64,000 nt of DNA from Prinia subflava. Its lineage: Eukaryota; Chordata; Aves; Passeriformes; Cisticolidae. Positions 26,500-38,197 of this stretch are shown here, in pieces. The translations under genes and the position numbers were made by a program. Within the stretch, counting starts at the first letter, position 1. Each line of letters begins with the position of its first letter. Where the stretch lies: positions 44,896,767 through 44,960,766 of the forward strand of contig NC_086251.1 of the NCBI RefSeq assembly GCF_021018805.1, given 5' to 3'. The notes under the pieces are model-generated. The model was not told where the DNA came from. It worked only from the letters and a program-made list of their open reading frames with translations, and did no database searches.

Positions 26500-26600
26500 G
26501 AGCAGCGCTCCCTGCAGCTGCAGCTGAAGCAGCAAAGCTCCTGCCGTAGCAGCAGCAGCTGCAGCTGCACCCCCTATGCAGCAGCAGCAGCGCTTCCCAA
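26500..26600. repeat. CAG/CTG-rich low-complexity patch
   Basis: CAGCTG and CAGCAG units recur, including runs such as CAGCAGCAGCAGC. They can form short hairpins. The patch gives short artefactual frames (Gln/Ala or Leu/Cys rich). It lies within the LTR-like segment. Confidence 0.6.
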
Positions 26601-26915
26601 GCAGTTATAACTTAAAAAGTCCTGACAACAACTCCCTGGCAGCAGCTCTGTGGCAAAGCCCCATCCTCTCTTTTGTTGTAGATGGTAGAAGGTGGATCAA
26701 TCCATTGAGAAATGGATGAATTGATACCATTTCCCCAAAACGAGGGGATTTTTATCCGTAAACCATAAATATATATTCATGTCCCTATCTATAGGCTACC
26801 CAATCAGCTAAGAATACAATTCTAAAACATTCTTTCTACAGCGATCTAAACTTAATTTTGAAAGTATGTGAAACTACAAAAAACTGAGGGACCTAGAAAA
26901 CCTACATCTAGATAT

Positions 26916-26979
26916 AGCATATCTATTAATGTAAAAAGCTCTATCATATACCATATCTATTAACATAAAAGGTTCTATC
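26916..26979. repeat. Two-copy ~34-bp tandem duplication
   Basis: The blocks 26916-26945 and 26950-26979 share CATATCTATTAA and a final TCTATC with only a few differences. It is an imperfect direct duplication, of the kind often seen in LTR U3 regions, next to the LTR-like promoter motifs. Confidence 0.6.
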
Positions 26980-29798
26980 TCATTCATGTAAAAATTGTAC
27001 CTGCTCTATTTTGTAACATGAGCAATGTTCTACTTTGTTTTTGTTATGTCCAAAGCTATGTTACCAGGCCTGAGGGCTTTGGGCCCTGTGCTGGCTGACT
27101 GAGTCTTAAGGTACTTAGAGTATATTTACTTAAAACTAAAGCCTAAACCTCTACTTCATATTTATGTGGCTTAATATATTTTAATTTCTCTAAAGGCTTC
27201 AATTCAACCCCTGCATCTTTCTCTCTCCCTGGAGAACCCAGTGGGGCATGCACTCCTACAGTCCACCACTCTATTCTTGCTGAAAAATCAGTGTTCCTAC
27301 AGGGAGTCAGTGACTGACATAAGGGGGGATTTCTCTGTGGTTCCATACATGTGAGATCTTTTGCTGAAAGTGCTTTGATTGAGCTTGATTGTTTCTTTCC
27401 ATTCTGTTTAATAAAACAATACAGATGGAGCTCTCCAAACAATGAAAAATTGCTCTTCTGTGTGTCTAAATGAAAAATACTCCATGGAGTTTTTAATGGG
27501 ATTAGCTAATGCATACAGAAAATAGATCTTTCCTGAGAAAGATGTCACATCTTTCAAGCATATATTACAGGCACAAGGAAAAGAGAGCTGGAGAGAAACG
27601 TGTTCTTCTTAGGAGTGTCTGGTTGTCCTTTGTTGCTTGAGACATCAGATAAAAGAAAGGTTCACCAAGATCATAGGTGGAATGGCCTCAAACCCAAAAT
27701 ATAGCCATCACAGTTTTAGACATGGAAAAAGATGCAGAGTAGGAAACTCGGGATATGACAGCCCCACTGACTATTTTGTTTCCTTTTCCTGCTTTTCATT
27801 AAAGATCTCAGTGAGTATTTCTACTCTGAGAGATGTTCATGAGCTCTCCCTTTGTGTAGGACAGTTAATAATTTCCAGTCACTTAGACTAGGCTTTAGAA
27901 AAGATCCTCTCTTCCTGGCTTTCTGTGACTCTGGTCTAGGCATTTCCTAACTAAATACACTTCAATACACTTCTCCTCTAATAGTACCAACAGTGACCTT
28001 TAGAGCTGAAGCCAAGAGATGGTGGTGAGGTATAACATTAACACTGCTAGAGCGGATTACCTTATCTCATTCTGTAGTATCAAATATGAATTTATTTCAT
28101 GAACACAATAGCAAAAACTTGACCCAAAAGAGACCTGTCAATGATCAGGGAATATGCTGTTTTCAGTGCAGGTAATGTCACAAAATCACAAATAATTCTG
28201 CTTAATATAAAGATTCATAAACCAATCAACAAGGTTGTACTCTGAATTGTTCACTGATTCATAGGCCATTTTTGTTTGATTTTGCTCTGTATTAGAAACC
28301 TCTATCTCCTATTTTTAAATCTTGCTTGAGAAAACTGCTCACTCAAATTTCATGTGCTTCCAAAGCCAAATATAGATATGAATTTCTTTGGATTTTAGAC
28401 ATATGTATGGTGTTAAAATTCACAGTGATGCATGTTAGGGAAGGATCCTGTTCTCATTTCACACTTCTGACAATCTGGAGCACCTCATTTTACTTCAGTG
28501 AAGATACAGTAGTTCAGTCATGAGAGAATGTGGGTCTTAGATTTTAGCATGGCATTTACCTTTGAAGGTGCATTTTTCTTCACCCTAAAAATATGCATCC
28601 CCTGAACAAAAACTTTATACAACAGTCTACCCTTTAAAACCAAAGAACAAGAACAAAAAGTTGGGATTATGTCAATGTATAAACATCAGGCGTCAGACTT
28701 TATAAAATATTTAAATTCCCAAAGGTGCAGAACCATCTTAGAAAGGTGAGGTGCTCTTGAAAATACTGTAGCAATGAATCTGCTCTTCAAAAAGAGTTCT
28801 CAAGTCAATAAGCAACTATATAATAAACATCCACAAATAGCTATGCACTCTCCTTATAAAAAAGAATCCTAGCTGAAACAAATAGATGGATTTGGCTAAC
28901 ATTGCACATTTTTGCATATATAGGAACTTCTTCAATAGAAGGGTAATGTTTGAAGAAAATGCCTAATTTACCCATGCAAAGGCTATTAAGGCTTCTACAA
29001 AGCAGAAAATTAGTTAATGCACTCAAAACCTTGTTGTTCTTAAATTACATAGCATTTCTAACAGCTTAAAGGCACTTATTCAGGTTTACAATTCCTCCTA
29101 TGCCTGATACCAGTGCTGACGAATTTAGTGAAAATCTGTTGAAGATGTTTACTAAAACTGTGAGGATATGAGGGTGTTCACAAATAGCTTTTAATTTTGT
29201 TTGGTGAATTCTTGTATCTTGAAATTTAACTTTTTGAAGTCTGTCAAATGAAAATGAACGAGAACCTCACCCTACAATTCAGACAAAATTTTAGTCAAAA
29301 CTTCCCCAGAAAATTGATTAAATTAGGCAGGAGAAAGAAAAATAAAAATTACTAAATCTAGGTAATGAATTCATTACAAACTATTTTTAGGGCTTCATCT
29401 TACAAGAGTTCATAGTCTGAATGTACTTCCTCAACTCCTATGTTAATGTGTGCCAAAGTGTGCCAATATCTCCAATGACTGTATGAAATAAATTCCATCA
29501 TTGTTATTTATTTTTGGCCTTTTTTTCATGTTAATTGTGAATCTTAGGGACACAGTGTGGTATTTCTCAGGTATCCTATAAATAGCAAAAGTGCAGAAAG
29601 ATAAAGAAACATAAAAACTTCTCCTTCTGTACTGAGAAGAACCATGGCAAGAGAAGTATCTCCTTGGGCTACTGCCATTATCCCAGCACTACATCTGGCA
29701 CCAAAACAGCACAGTAACTGGAGACACATAAATATCATAGATAATTATATTCCCTTTAGTTAATTCCAAAACCACAGCCATACTTTCCAAATGTCACA

Positions 29799-30050
29799 GT
29801 GGTGCTGGCAAATCAACACTTCCCCGCATTTGACTGTGCTGAGTTCTCAGGTCAGCCAGGGCCACCCTGCACCTGGCCCGGCCTCACCCTGCCCCAAGTG
29901 ATCCTGCTGATCACAGCCCCTGAAACAGCCCCTGTGGGGGAGACTGCTGCTGCCTTTAACTGCATTTACACGCACAAACTCTTCCCAATGCCTTGCTGGT
30001 GCACAGAAAATTGTTTCACTGACATTTGCAGTAGCTATCTGCTTTGCTGA
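29799..30050 (+). other. GC-richer block with an 83-codon frame, unrecognised
   Basis: The centre (about 29,840-29,960) is GC-rich within AT-rich DNA and carries a direct repeat of ACAGCCCCTG about 13 bases apart. The plus strand is open for 83 codons with several Cys and Pro, but no domain or splice context is apparent. It could be a transposon fragment or an unrecognised exon; chance is more likely for the frame itself. Confidence 0.25.
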
Positions 30051-31160
30051 GTCAGTTCCCCTTACAAGGAAGATTTGTTCACATGGACATCAGCAGTAAG
30101 ACCAAGTGGCCTCACATTTGTTTTCCTCTTTGGGGATATACTATGCAAGTGAGCTGGCATATTTTCTCTTTCTCCTTATTTTATTCCTTGCGCTTTATAT
30201 TTCTTTTTTAACAAAGGGCAACTTAATAAACCCTTACTTCTTCTTTAGTTATATGATCTCCCAAACTCTTTCTTTTATTTTTAAACTCAGTGCCATATTT
30301 CGCCTCAATTATATTTTTTTTTCTTTTAAAACACTTGTTTTAAGATATAATGTTAACTATTTTGAAACAGAAACAGGTAGGACATTCCTTTAATTATTAA
30401 TTAGGTAAATATTTCGGGTTTTTCTGCAATACAGTTTAACAATGAGCTGAAAATGGACCATAAATGTAGCCACCGATTAGGCAAAATTTTTGATAACTTC
30501 ATGTCTTTATTATTGAAAGAAGGACTTAATAGATGAATTAGGTGACATTAATGCTTATCATTTTAGAATGAATATTACTATCTGGGAAATGTACATGTGA
30601 AAATTCCAGGTTGGTTGCAAGACTTCACTTAGAAACAAGTGAAGAAATGGATGAAAATTATAATTCTAATCAAGATGAAGCTAGTTGTATAGAAAGTGAG
30701 TTGAATTTATATTGGAACACACGATCATTCTAATATACAAAAAAACATTACTTTCTTTGTCTTGACTACAGTTTCAGAAAGCATTAGCTGGATTCAGTCC
30801 TGCACCAAAAAAGGCTTTTGGCTGCACTGCAAAATCTTCTTAGTATAAATCGAGATTTGAATGGAAACTGAAATAGCAATTTAATCCTAGGGTGGTTAGC
30901 AACCTATTTACAGTTGAGCTGTGGGAAAAAAACTAAAATAGAATTAAAACCCCCCATATTTTACATAAAAATTATAGCTCATATAATGGCTAAATTCTTT
31001 CTATTTATAAAATTTAATTTTACCAATATCTAATACTAATATACTTAGCAAAAAACTTACATATAGATCATACCCATATGAACACCTTTATCATCTTGTG
31101 TAATTAAATATATAACTACAAAAATGAATTGATAAAGGCTTTCTGTCAAAATGTGGGATT

Positions 31161-31235
31161 AAAGAAAAGCAAAACAAAACAAAACAACAACAACAACAAA
31201 AAGAAATGAAAAAATGGAAAAAAAAAAAAAAAAGA
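31161..31235. repeat. A-rich (AAAAC)n/(CAA)n/poly(A) tract
   Basis: AAAAC units are followed by CAA units and then by a long A run ending near 31,233. It is low-complexity sequence and may be the tail of an unrecognised retroposon on the plus strand. Confidence 0.75.
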
Positions 31236-32702
31236 AAAGCTAGTGTTAGATTTTTGAGAAAAATGAACACTTGCTGAAATACTTTTTGGCCAGAACAATT
31301 GCATCTGGTTTTGCCAGCAAAGCAAAAGCTGGATACATTTTTTTGCTTTGCTTTTTTCACACTTTATGTATATATGCTCCAAACTTTGCAGGGGAGCCCA
31401 GGCTAAAGTCTTCCCAGAGACTTTACTAGAATAGCTCATATCTCCATTACTTCTCTTCCTTTGTTCTTTATCCTTTATCCCACTATTTTCTTTGTACTTC
31501 AGATTAACTTGAAACTTGAGTCTTGCTTATGTTATAACCATGATCTAAGGCTAAGTATTTTGGTCAGGTTTTGGGAGCTTTTTAAATTATTGAATTGGTG
31601 TACTACCAGGAGAGGTTTTAAGGCAGTAGAAACTGATATTAATAGATTTATGGCTCTTTCTCCTGCAGGAATTGCCTCTGCACTGGTAGTGTTTCAACAG
31701 GCATGTTTCAAGTGGTACAATTCTGGGAGCTGACAAGGTTTTACATAGCTCACTTGGCAAAAGAGCAACTTACCGCAGGGTATGAGTGTGAAATTACAGC
31801 AGCGTGGTAACTGCCAGGTGCATGTTCTTATCCCACAGAAAATGTGGTGGAGCTTTCCTCTTACCTGCCAGCTTGTCAAACAAGGCATCAGGGCAAAACA
31901 TGCAGCATGCGCTGGATGTAAAAATCCTCCCTTTCTTCTTTTCTTGTAGAAAGCAAAGCAAGAACCATAGATGAGAACAATCATTACAAGTAACTACAAA
32001 ACTGCTGGGTTTACAGCTAACTACAAAGAGGAATGGGAAGCGTAGCCTTTAGTTATTTATTTATAAACCCCATACTCACTCCTCAGCACACAGCTTTTAT
32101 CGTGCTTCTTGTATTTCATCAGTGCCTTTGGCCCAGCAAGTCTCCCTGAATGTGCAGTTGCTTAAGCAGTCAAATGCAGACATCTTTACTCTGGGATACA
32201 GAGGAGTAGCAGCAAGAAAACCACCTGAACATTAGAAAGGGCTCATACAAAGTCTATTCCCTCCTAGAGGTAATACCTTCTCACTCTGCCAGCTCCTCCA
32301 CATGTAAATCACATCCATTTACACTCCATTTCACTGACTTATACTGTAGTAAGTGAGTGTAAGTAGGTCTTAAGGTGTCCAACTGAGCATAAAGGACTCT
32401 AAATTACACATTTTATGCATCACCTCTGAACTTAGCTCATAGGTTTTAAACAAAAGCAGAGTAATAAATCGACAGTTTGGAGGAGGGAGGACATGAAATG
32501 TGTGTCCATTTTGGTTTCTCGAGGTTATCACTGTATTTCATCAAAACTTATAAAAAGGTCCTGCGTTTTTACTTGAAACACTATTGAACTCAAATTGAGA
32601 TATGCACCAAATTATTTAAGCAATTATTAAGATAGATTAAAAAAAAACAGAAAAACATGAAGATACTAAGTATATCAGAATTTAGCTTCATTTTCTGTGG
32701 GC

Positions 32703-32775
32703 ATTTTGTTTTGTTTGGTTTTGGGGGTTTTTTTTTGGTTTTGATTTTTTTTGAGTTTTTTGCAGTTTTTTTTTT
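32703..32775. repeat. T/G-rich low-complexity tract
   Basis: Runs of T broken by GG and TGGTTTTG blocks. It gives an artefactual Phe/Gly-rich frame. Simple repeat, not coding. Confidence 0.65.
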
Positions 32776-33555
32776 ACTTGTCAGATTTGAACTGCTCCTA
32801 AAATATTTCAGAGAAATGTATGTTATTTTCTGTTTTGGACCATGCTCTGAAATCGCTATTGCTAAACTTTGTTCTGGTTCACTGACAATTCTACAATGGA
32901 ATATGCATTTAAGTAAATTGCTAATGAGATTTGTGGCAATGCTGTGAGGCTATGAATAGCATCTCCGAGTAAGTAAAATCGTATTTAGAAACAGTGGAAT
33001 CTATTTATTAACAAATTACTTACTCCTGAGGTCAATTATTGCTACAAACATTTAATTAAATGGTGATGTAAATTTGATGAGCCTACTCAATACAAGCGAA
33101 GCCTGTTCTGCACTTTGAAAAGGTGAATAATAGAACTGTCCTTCCATCATTCCAGTTAAAATTAATTGGTCTCCTGGAAGTCTAGTTATAGAAAATATGC
33201 AAACTCCCTAGTTCATCTTCCCCAGAATCTCATCTGCATTAACTTAAAAATGTACTAAGAACGAGGCTTCTCAAAGCAGAATAAAAGAACAGTGTACGTT
33301 AATAATAGGAAACATCCCGAGGGTTATATCTTGCTGTGGAGGGGTTTTTTAGGATTTGTTTTTTGTTGCCTTTTTTTCCCCCTGAGTTAGGGGGAGGATT
33401 TCTTTAAGGTATGGTGTAGAGCTGGAAGGGAAAGAGTAAAGCCAAGAAAGCTGTTATTATTAGTGCTCTGCCTCCACAGTTCTAAAACAGATTCTGGCAC
33501 TTACAAGAATGGGGAATGGCATTGCTCTGTGACTTTCTCCCTGATAACAAGTTAA

Positions 33556-33632
33556 TTAGATGCCAAGTGCTAAATGCTGGATTCCATGCATTCAAAGGGA
33601 CACTTATGAAAACAAAAGAATTTGGCATCTAA
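33556..33632. repeat. 11-bp inverted repeat spaced by 55 bp
   Basis: TTAGATGCCAA (33556-33566) and TTGGCATCTAA (33622-33632) are exact reverse complements. Each arm contains TTGGCA/TGCCAA, an NFI half-site core, and the left arm overlaps a TTAATTA homeodomain-type core. It could be a pair of protein-binding sites in an enhancer; this is inference. Confidence 0.5.
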
Positions 33633-34117
33633 ATAGCCTGTGTTTGCTTCTGGAAATATTTTTTATTTTAAGACTTCAAAATAATGAGAATCCATAGAAT
33701 ATAGCACTCACATTTTAGAGTACATATTTCATCACAAAGGTCCTTTATTTCAATTCATTCTCAGAAATGATAATTATACACCAAGCTTACCCTGCTAGTA
33801 CTGCACTGTACAGCTATGAAAATAAAAAGACTCTCTTTTATGCATTTGCTGAACCAGAGATTTTCTTGAAATCCCTTTGTTGAAAAACTGCCCAGTATGA
33901 TGAATGACACAATCTTTTGGTCTCTGTTCAGACAACATTTTCAGTGAAATAAAAGACATTTTCTGGTGTAGAGCCCATCAATTTACCCTTAGTTCAGCTG
34001 GTCAGAGTTAAGAAAGTTAGGAGGGAGACTTGTTGGTGTCAGAACCAGAAAGACCGAATGAACTACTTGAATTCTTGAAACACTAATGTTGCATTACATA
34101 TCTGTCTTGTTTAGTGT

Positions 34118-34475
34118 CTCTAACAATAAGCTGAAGGAGGTGATGAAGTGCCCTTTCTTCAAGTTTGCAGGTGATAGCCAGGAGGGGAGGAACAGTCAAT
34201 GCAGTTGAGGGTGGAGGGACCCTCGCTGAAGGAATGGGGTGAACAGGAGCCTTATCAAATTCAGCAAAGACAAAGGTAAAGTCCTGTACATGGGAAGCAG
34301 AGCCTGTTGCAGTGTTACTTTTGCAGGCTGGGGGATTGGTTCCAGGCAGTTCTGCTGGAAAATTCCTGGAGTTTGCAGTGGTTAGCAAGCTGAGCATGAG
34401 CCATCAGTGTGCACATGCAACAGAAATGGCTTACTGCATTCTGAGCTGTAGGAACAAGAGGAGAGCACATTCAAG
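34118..34475 (+). mobile_element. CR1 LINE fragment, plus strand (left part)
   Basis: Translation on the plus strand follows CR1 reverse transcriptase in order: a KFAGDS block near 34,170 (family KFADDT), then a segment with FSKDKGKVLYMG-like residues, then SKLSMSHQCAHATEMAYCIL (near 34,385-34,440), which matches the conserved CR1 block before the thumb region. Frames are broken. The first catalytic Asp of FADD is replaced by Gly, as in the 11.7 kb copy. The fragment stops near GAGCACATTCAAG. It probably belongs to the same insertion as 35,673-35,835. Confidence 0.82.
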
Positions 34476-34947
34476 AAATCAAGACAATTTCTGATTCTCA
34501 TTTACATGCTACTCTTTAGAATATTATAAAGCTATTTTTTTCCAGTTTTAGCCAACTGCATCCTGTAAAGACATTGATAAAGAGCATCACAGAATCATTG
34601 AGTCATAGGATGCCTTGGTTTGCAAGAGACCCTGAATATCACCTAGTTACAAGCCCCAGTGTGAGCAGGGATGCCACTCACTATATCAGATGTACAGGGC
34701 CCCATCCAATCAGGCCTTGATCACTGCCAGGTACAGGGCATCTACAGATTCTCAACCTGCTCCTGTACCTCATCACCCTCACAGTAAAGAATCTCTTCTA
34801 AACATCTAACTTAAATCTCTCCTGGTTTTGTTTAAAACCATTTCCCCTTGTCCTATCGCTATCCCCTCTATTTTATAAGCACCCTTTACGTACCTAAAGG
34901 CCACACACATCAGGTTCTCCCCACAGACTTCTTTTCTCCAGGGAAAT

Positions 34948-35145
34948 CTACCCCAGCTCTCTCAGCCTGTCTTCATAGGAGGGATGTTTGACCCTTCTGA
35001 CCAGCTTAGTGGCACTCCTCTGGACCTGCTCCAACAAGTCCATGACTTCTCTGTGCTGAGGACCCCAGAGATGGATGTAGGACTGCAGATGGGGTCTCAT
35101 GGGAGCAGAGTAGAGAAGAATCACCTCCTTGAACCTGCTAGCCAT
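34948..35145 (-). pseudogene. CR1 ORF2 C-terminal fragment
   Basis: This open frame of 65 codons contains the CR1 ORF2 blocks FKEVILLYSAPMRPHLQS, LLEQVQRSATKLVRR and YEDRLRELG in family order. Frameshifts separate it from the palm fragment at 35333-35533. It is part of the minus-strand CR1. Confidence 0.88.
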
Positions 35146-35332
35146 TCCTCTTCTGATGCAGCCCAGGATATGGTTGCCTCTTCAGGCTATAAGCACACAC
35201 TGTGGGCTCATGTCCACCAGAACCTCCAAGTCCTTCTCCTTCAGCTGCTCTCCAAAACTTCTCCCAATCTGTTCTCATGTCTGGGATTGCCCCAACCTAG
35301 GTGCACTACCCTGCACTTGAGCTTGTTGAACC

Positions 35333-35533
35333 TCAATATGTTCTTGTGGGCACACTTCTCCAGTTTTGTTCCAGGCTCCTGTAGGTGACTTTCCATCTTT
35401 TTGTTCTGTCACCCCCACCATTCAGCTTCTTGTCATCTGCAAACTTGCTGAGGGTGCTCTTAATCTCACTGTCTGTGTCATTCACAAAGATATTACAGAG
35501 CACTGGTCCCAAAATGAGCCCTGAAGGACACAA
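35333..35533 (-). pseudogene. CR1 reverse transcriptase palm fragment
   Basis: The frame holds LILGPVLCNIFVNDTDSEIK followed by LSKFADDKKLNGG, the reverse-transcriptase catalytic region with both Asp of FADD kept. The expected upstream fingers region is missing because of the internal deletion near 35,550. It is not functional. Confidence 0.88.
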
Positions 35534-35672
35534 CTCGTCACAGCCTCCCAGGCTGACTCACCAGTTGTAGTTCCCTGGGTCTTCCTTTTTACATTTTTTA
35601 AAAATTAAAGTGGTGGTTGTCTATTTTGCAGTCACCATGGGCTTTACCTGACCACCTCAACTTCTCATAATA

Positions 35673-35835
35673 TAAGGAAAAACTTTTTCCCAGTGAAAGA
35701 AGTCAAGATGAAATAGATTGCCAAGAGTACAGTCTGCATCCTTGGAAGTTTTAAAGTTCTGAGAGGCTGAGAGGATAAAGTTCATTTGACAACAAGTTGA
35801 ACTTAATTTCAGCAATGTATTGAACTAGTGTTAAA
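35673..35835 (+). mobile_element. CR1 LINE fragment, plus strand (right part)
   Basis: The plus strand reads AAGGAAAAACTTTTTCCCAG, then the CR1 block that codes for the last residues of ORF2 (RKNFFPV..., with stops), through CATCCTTGGAAG, as in the end of CR1 ORF2. It has no good 3' octamer end. In CR1 order it lies downstream of the piece at 34,118-34,475, with about 0.3 kb missing between them. Confidence 0.75.
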
Positions 35836-36229
35836 CAGCACTGGAGTAACAGTGAGAAGAAAACCCATGGGAAAAAATATTCTGTGTGTCAAATTGTCTT
35901 GTTGAGGATTTTGTTCTGAATGACCATGTCTCTCTCTAGCACTTGTGCAAGATACTACCAGAGTTGACACACATCATTCCAAGTAAAATCTTTTTTTTCA
36001 TACCTATTTTCCACCAAGGAAAATAGACTACTCCAGTCACAGCACATTTTGGAATGACCATGTCAAAGGCATTTGTGCCAGTCAATCTGTACATATTGGC
36101 CATGCACTTCTTAATTGTCTGTCCATCAGAAACATATATACTTAATATACATAAATCTTGTGATCTTTGGTGTCAAGAGATTTGGTTCAGTGACTTCACA
36201 TTAAATATACCTCTTTCTCTCTTTCTGTC

Positions 36230-36300
36230 TGTTTTTTTGTTTTGGGGATTTGTTTGTTTGTGTTTGTGTGGGGTTTTGTTGTTGTTGTTTTTTGCATTTT
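36230..36300. repeat. (GTTT)n/(GTT)n low-complexity tract
   Basis: T-rich plus strand with GTTTGTTTGTG and GTTGTTGTTG blocks. It is simple-repeat DNA and gives an artefactual hydrophobic frame. Confidence 0.75.
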
Positions 36301-38161
36301 AAGTGTGTTATCTTAAAATTTTGTTTATCTTTAGATAAGTGAGAAAATTAAATTAAAGCCTTACTTATGACTCTTCAGCCTGTTTCCTTTCCATTAAAAT
36401 TAAAGAGGACACTATTAAAGTGGTTAGGTAGTAATTGTTGAAAAATCCTATGTAGCAGCATGAGTCTTACACATAAATATAAACAAAGAAACTAATTTAA
36501 ATGAGTTAATTGCAATTCTCCCATTTACCCCTTAATACTATGAAAGTATTCTTAGAATGTTTTAAGAAATACATTTTATTCACCCAATAGGCTTGGGAAC
36601 CATTATTCTACATTGTGTAAATATATATCCAGTCACATAATGACATTCTATCATTATATATTTAACTTTTTTTTTTGAATTCTGCTTACTTTTCAGGTAC
36701 AAGTCCAGCATATCTATGAAAAGCAATGATAAAAACACCCTGGATATTGCTACAAATGTCCAGAAATGTACACAAACTTCCAGTAGGCACACAACCACTA
36801 GATCTGCCAAGATCACTGCAGCAACTTGCTCATAATTCAACTTTTGTCTTACCAGTACCAAACCTCATCTGCATGTTTTTATGAGATCTAAAAATGAATA
36901 CAGTTGCTGTCACTGCAAACCCTTTACTGAGATGTGGAGGAAGCAGAAAATCTGCCATCTCCTTTGCAACAGGTGTAACCAAAACCAAGGATACATCAGC
37001 AAGAACAACTGCTTCCTTAACAGAAATCCAGAATGGAAGGCTGAAGGACCATTCCTGAGAAAATATCAAACCTTTTGCAACATCCTTTGTATGGCTTTTT
37101 CAACTTTTAAGAGATGTTATCATCAATTACTCTGACAATAACTACTGCTCCTAAGTTAGAAGCAAAACACGGCAAAAGCAAGTAGGCAGTCAGATTGATA
37201 TAACTTTTATGATTTGAGAGTTCAGACTTTGTAAGAAAACAAAGTTTTTGAGGTTTCAACACAGCAAGACACCTACTGCCAGCCATGAAGACTGATGATC
37301 ACAGCCGTGATTTGTATGGATTTTTTGAAAAACTGGAATCCATGAGGATTTGCCTTTGGCTAATTATATTCTTCTGAGAGGAGAGAAGAGGAAGAATTTC
37401 TGTCCAATAACACCAAAAGACTCCTTCCCCACCCAGCATTCAGTGATTAGCCACTGAACAAGGCATCCAGAGTAGACAGTCTTGATTTATACTGGCTTAA
37501 AAAGGACATTGCTCTTTCATTACAGCCCAAATAGATTTGGGATTTGTAAATGGTTGACACACAATTGACAAGTTCCACTAACCTGAGTGGGAAACAGTCC
37601 TGTGGTGATGGGATCCCTTCACACAGTACTAACACCAGGTAAGCAATCAAAAAGAGCGTGCTGACATGTTCATCTGGAGTAGAACACATGCTAGAAAGTG
37701 AGGTTTTGTCTTCTTCACACCTCCAAAATCATGTCCCAGATGTACAATCTGTGCAGAGTTGGAAGGAAGAGTCAGATCTTTTATTAATGTGCCAGTTTCA
37801 CTTAGTTGGCAACTGGGGTTAAACCATGACAATTAGAAAGCTGCAGACTTGTTTAATCCAAACACACTAGAATTATATGGAGAGACAAGTTGTATAAATG
37901 TTGAACTTGGCTCAAAGATTGTATCAGTATAGACAGATCCCTGGCTATGCAAATATATTTATTTGTGTATACACTGCATTTGTACACCACACACTGTATA
38001 TATGAAGATGTCTGCCTGTGTTAGAAAGAACCAAGGAAAAATTATTTTCATAAAATACTGCATTGGAAAAGGTAATAAAGCAAAAAACCTTAATTTGCAT
38101 TTAAAACTGAAAAATGATTGGTTTGCCCTGGATTTTCATGGTTTGAGAAATGCATCCAAGT

Positions 38162-38197
38162 GAAAATAAAAATAAAAAATAAATAATAATTTAAAAA
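38162..38197. repeat. (AAAT)n A-rich tract
   Basis: AAAATAAAAATAAAAAATAAATAATAAT-type sequence of about 35 bases. It may be a microsatellite or an old retroposon tail. Confidence 0.65.

Larger units (their letters stand above)
26385..27010 (-). mobile_element. Probable decayed LTR-like element, minus orientation
   Basis: Read on the minus strand, an inverted CCAAT box (GATTGG, plus-strand CCCAATC at 26799-26805) lies about 25 bases before an AATATATATTTATGG TATA-like box (plus 26763-26777). A GC-rich, CAG/CTG-rich stretch (plus 26,480-26,600) follows. This order of AT-rich upstream part, CCAAT, TATA and GC-rich downstream part resembles a retroviral-type LTR promoter. No gag, pol or env remnant, primer-binding site or exact LTR ends were recognised, so it may be a solo LTR, and the limits are approximate. 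The alternative is ordinary noncoding DNA with chance motifs. Confidence 0.4.
27011..34117. other. AT-rich noncoding stretch
   Basis: No gene is recognised. Simple A-rich and T/G-rich tracts are listed separately. A GC-richer block at about 29,830-29,960 and an 11-bp inverted repeat at 33,556-33,632 are the only local oddities. Open frames (up to about 100 codons) are scattered on both strands with no motif. Confidence 0.7.
34585..35672 (-). mobile_element. CR1 LINE, minus strand, internally deleted
   Basis: The left edge has CATCACAGAATCATTGAG, the reverse complement of a CR1 3' end, followed by the 3' untranslated region and the end of ORF2. Further right, on the minus strand, come the thumb region (LLEQVQRSATKLVRR, near 35,000), a block with an intact FADD active site (near 35,430) and ILGPVLCNIFVND. 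Beyond about 35,550 the sequence jumps to the much earlier region coding for the DPGNY motif and its upstream T-rich context. About 0.5 kb of the reverse transcriptase is therefore missing. It is a 5'-truncated, internally deleted, inactive copy. Confidence 0.9.

Noticed and set aside
30106..30393. 95-codon hydrophobic plus frame resembling a membrane protein
   Set aside because: The hydrophobicity comes from T-rich codons (Phe, Leu, Ile, Tyr). No start context, exon signals or family match.
34984..35388. 134-codon plus-strand frame
   Set aside because: It is the antisense of the CR1 ORF2 fragments at 34,948-35,533.
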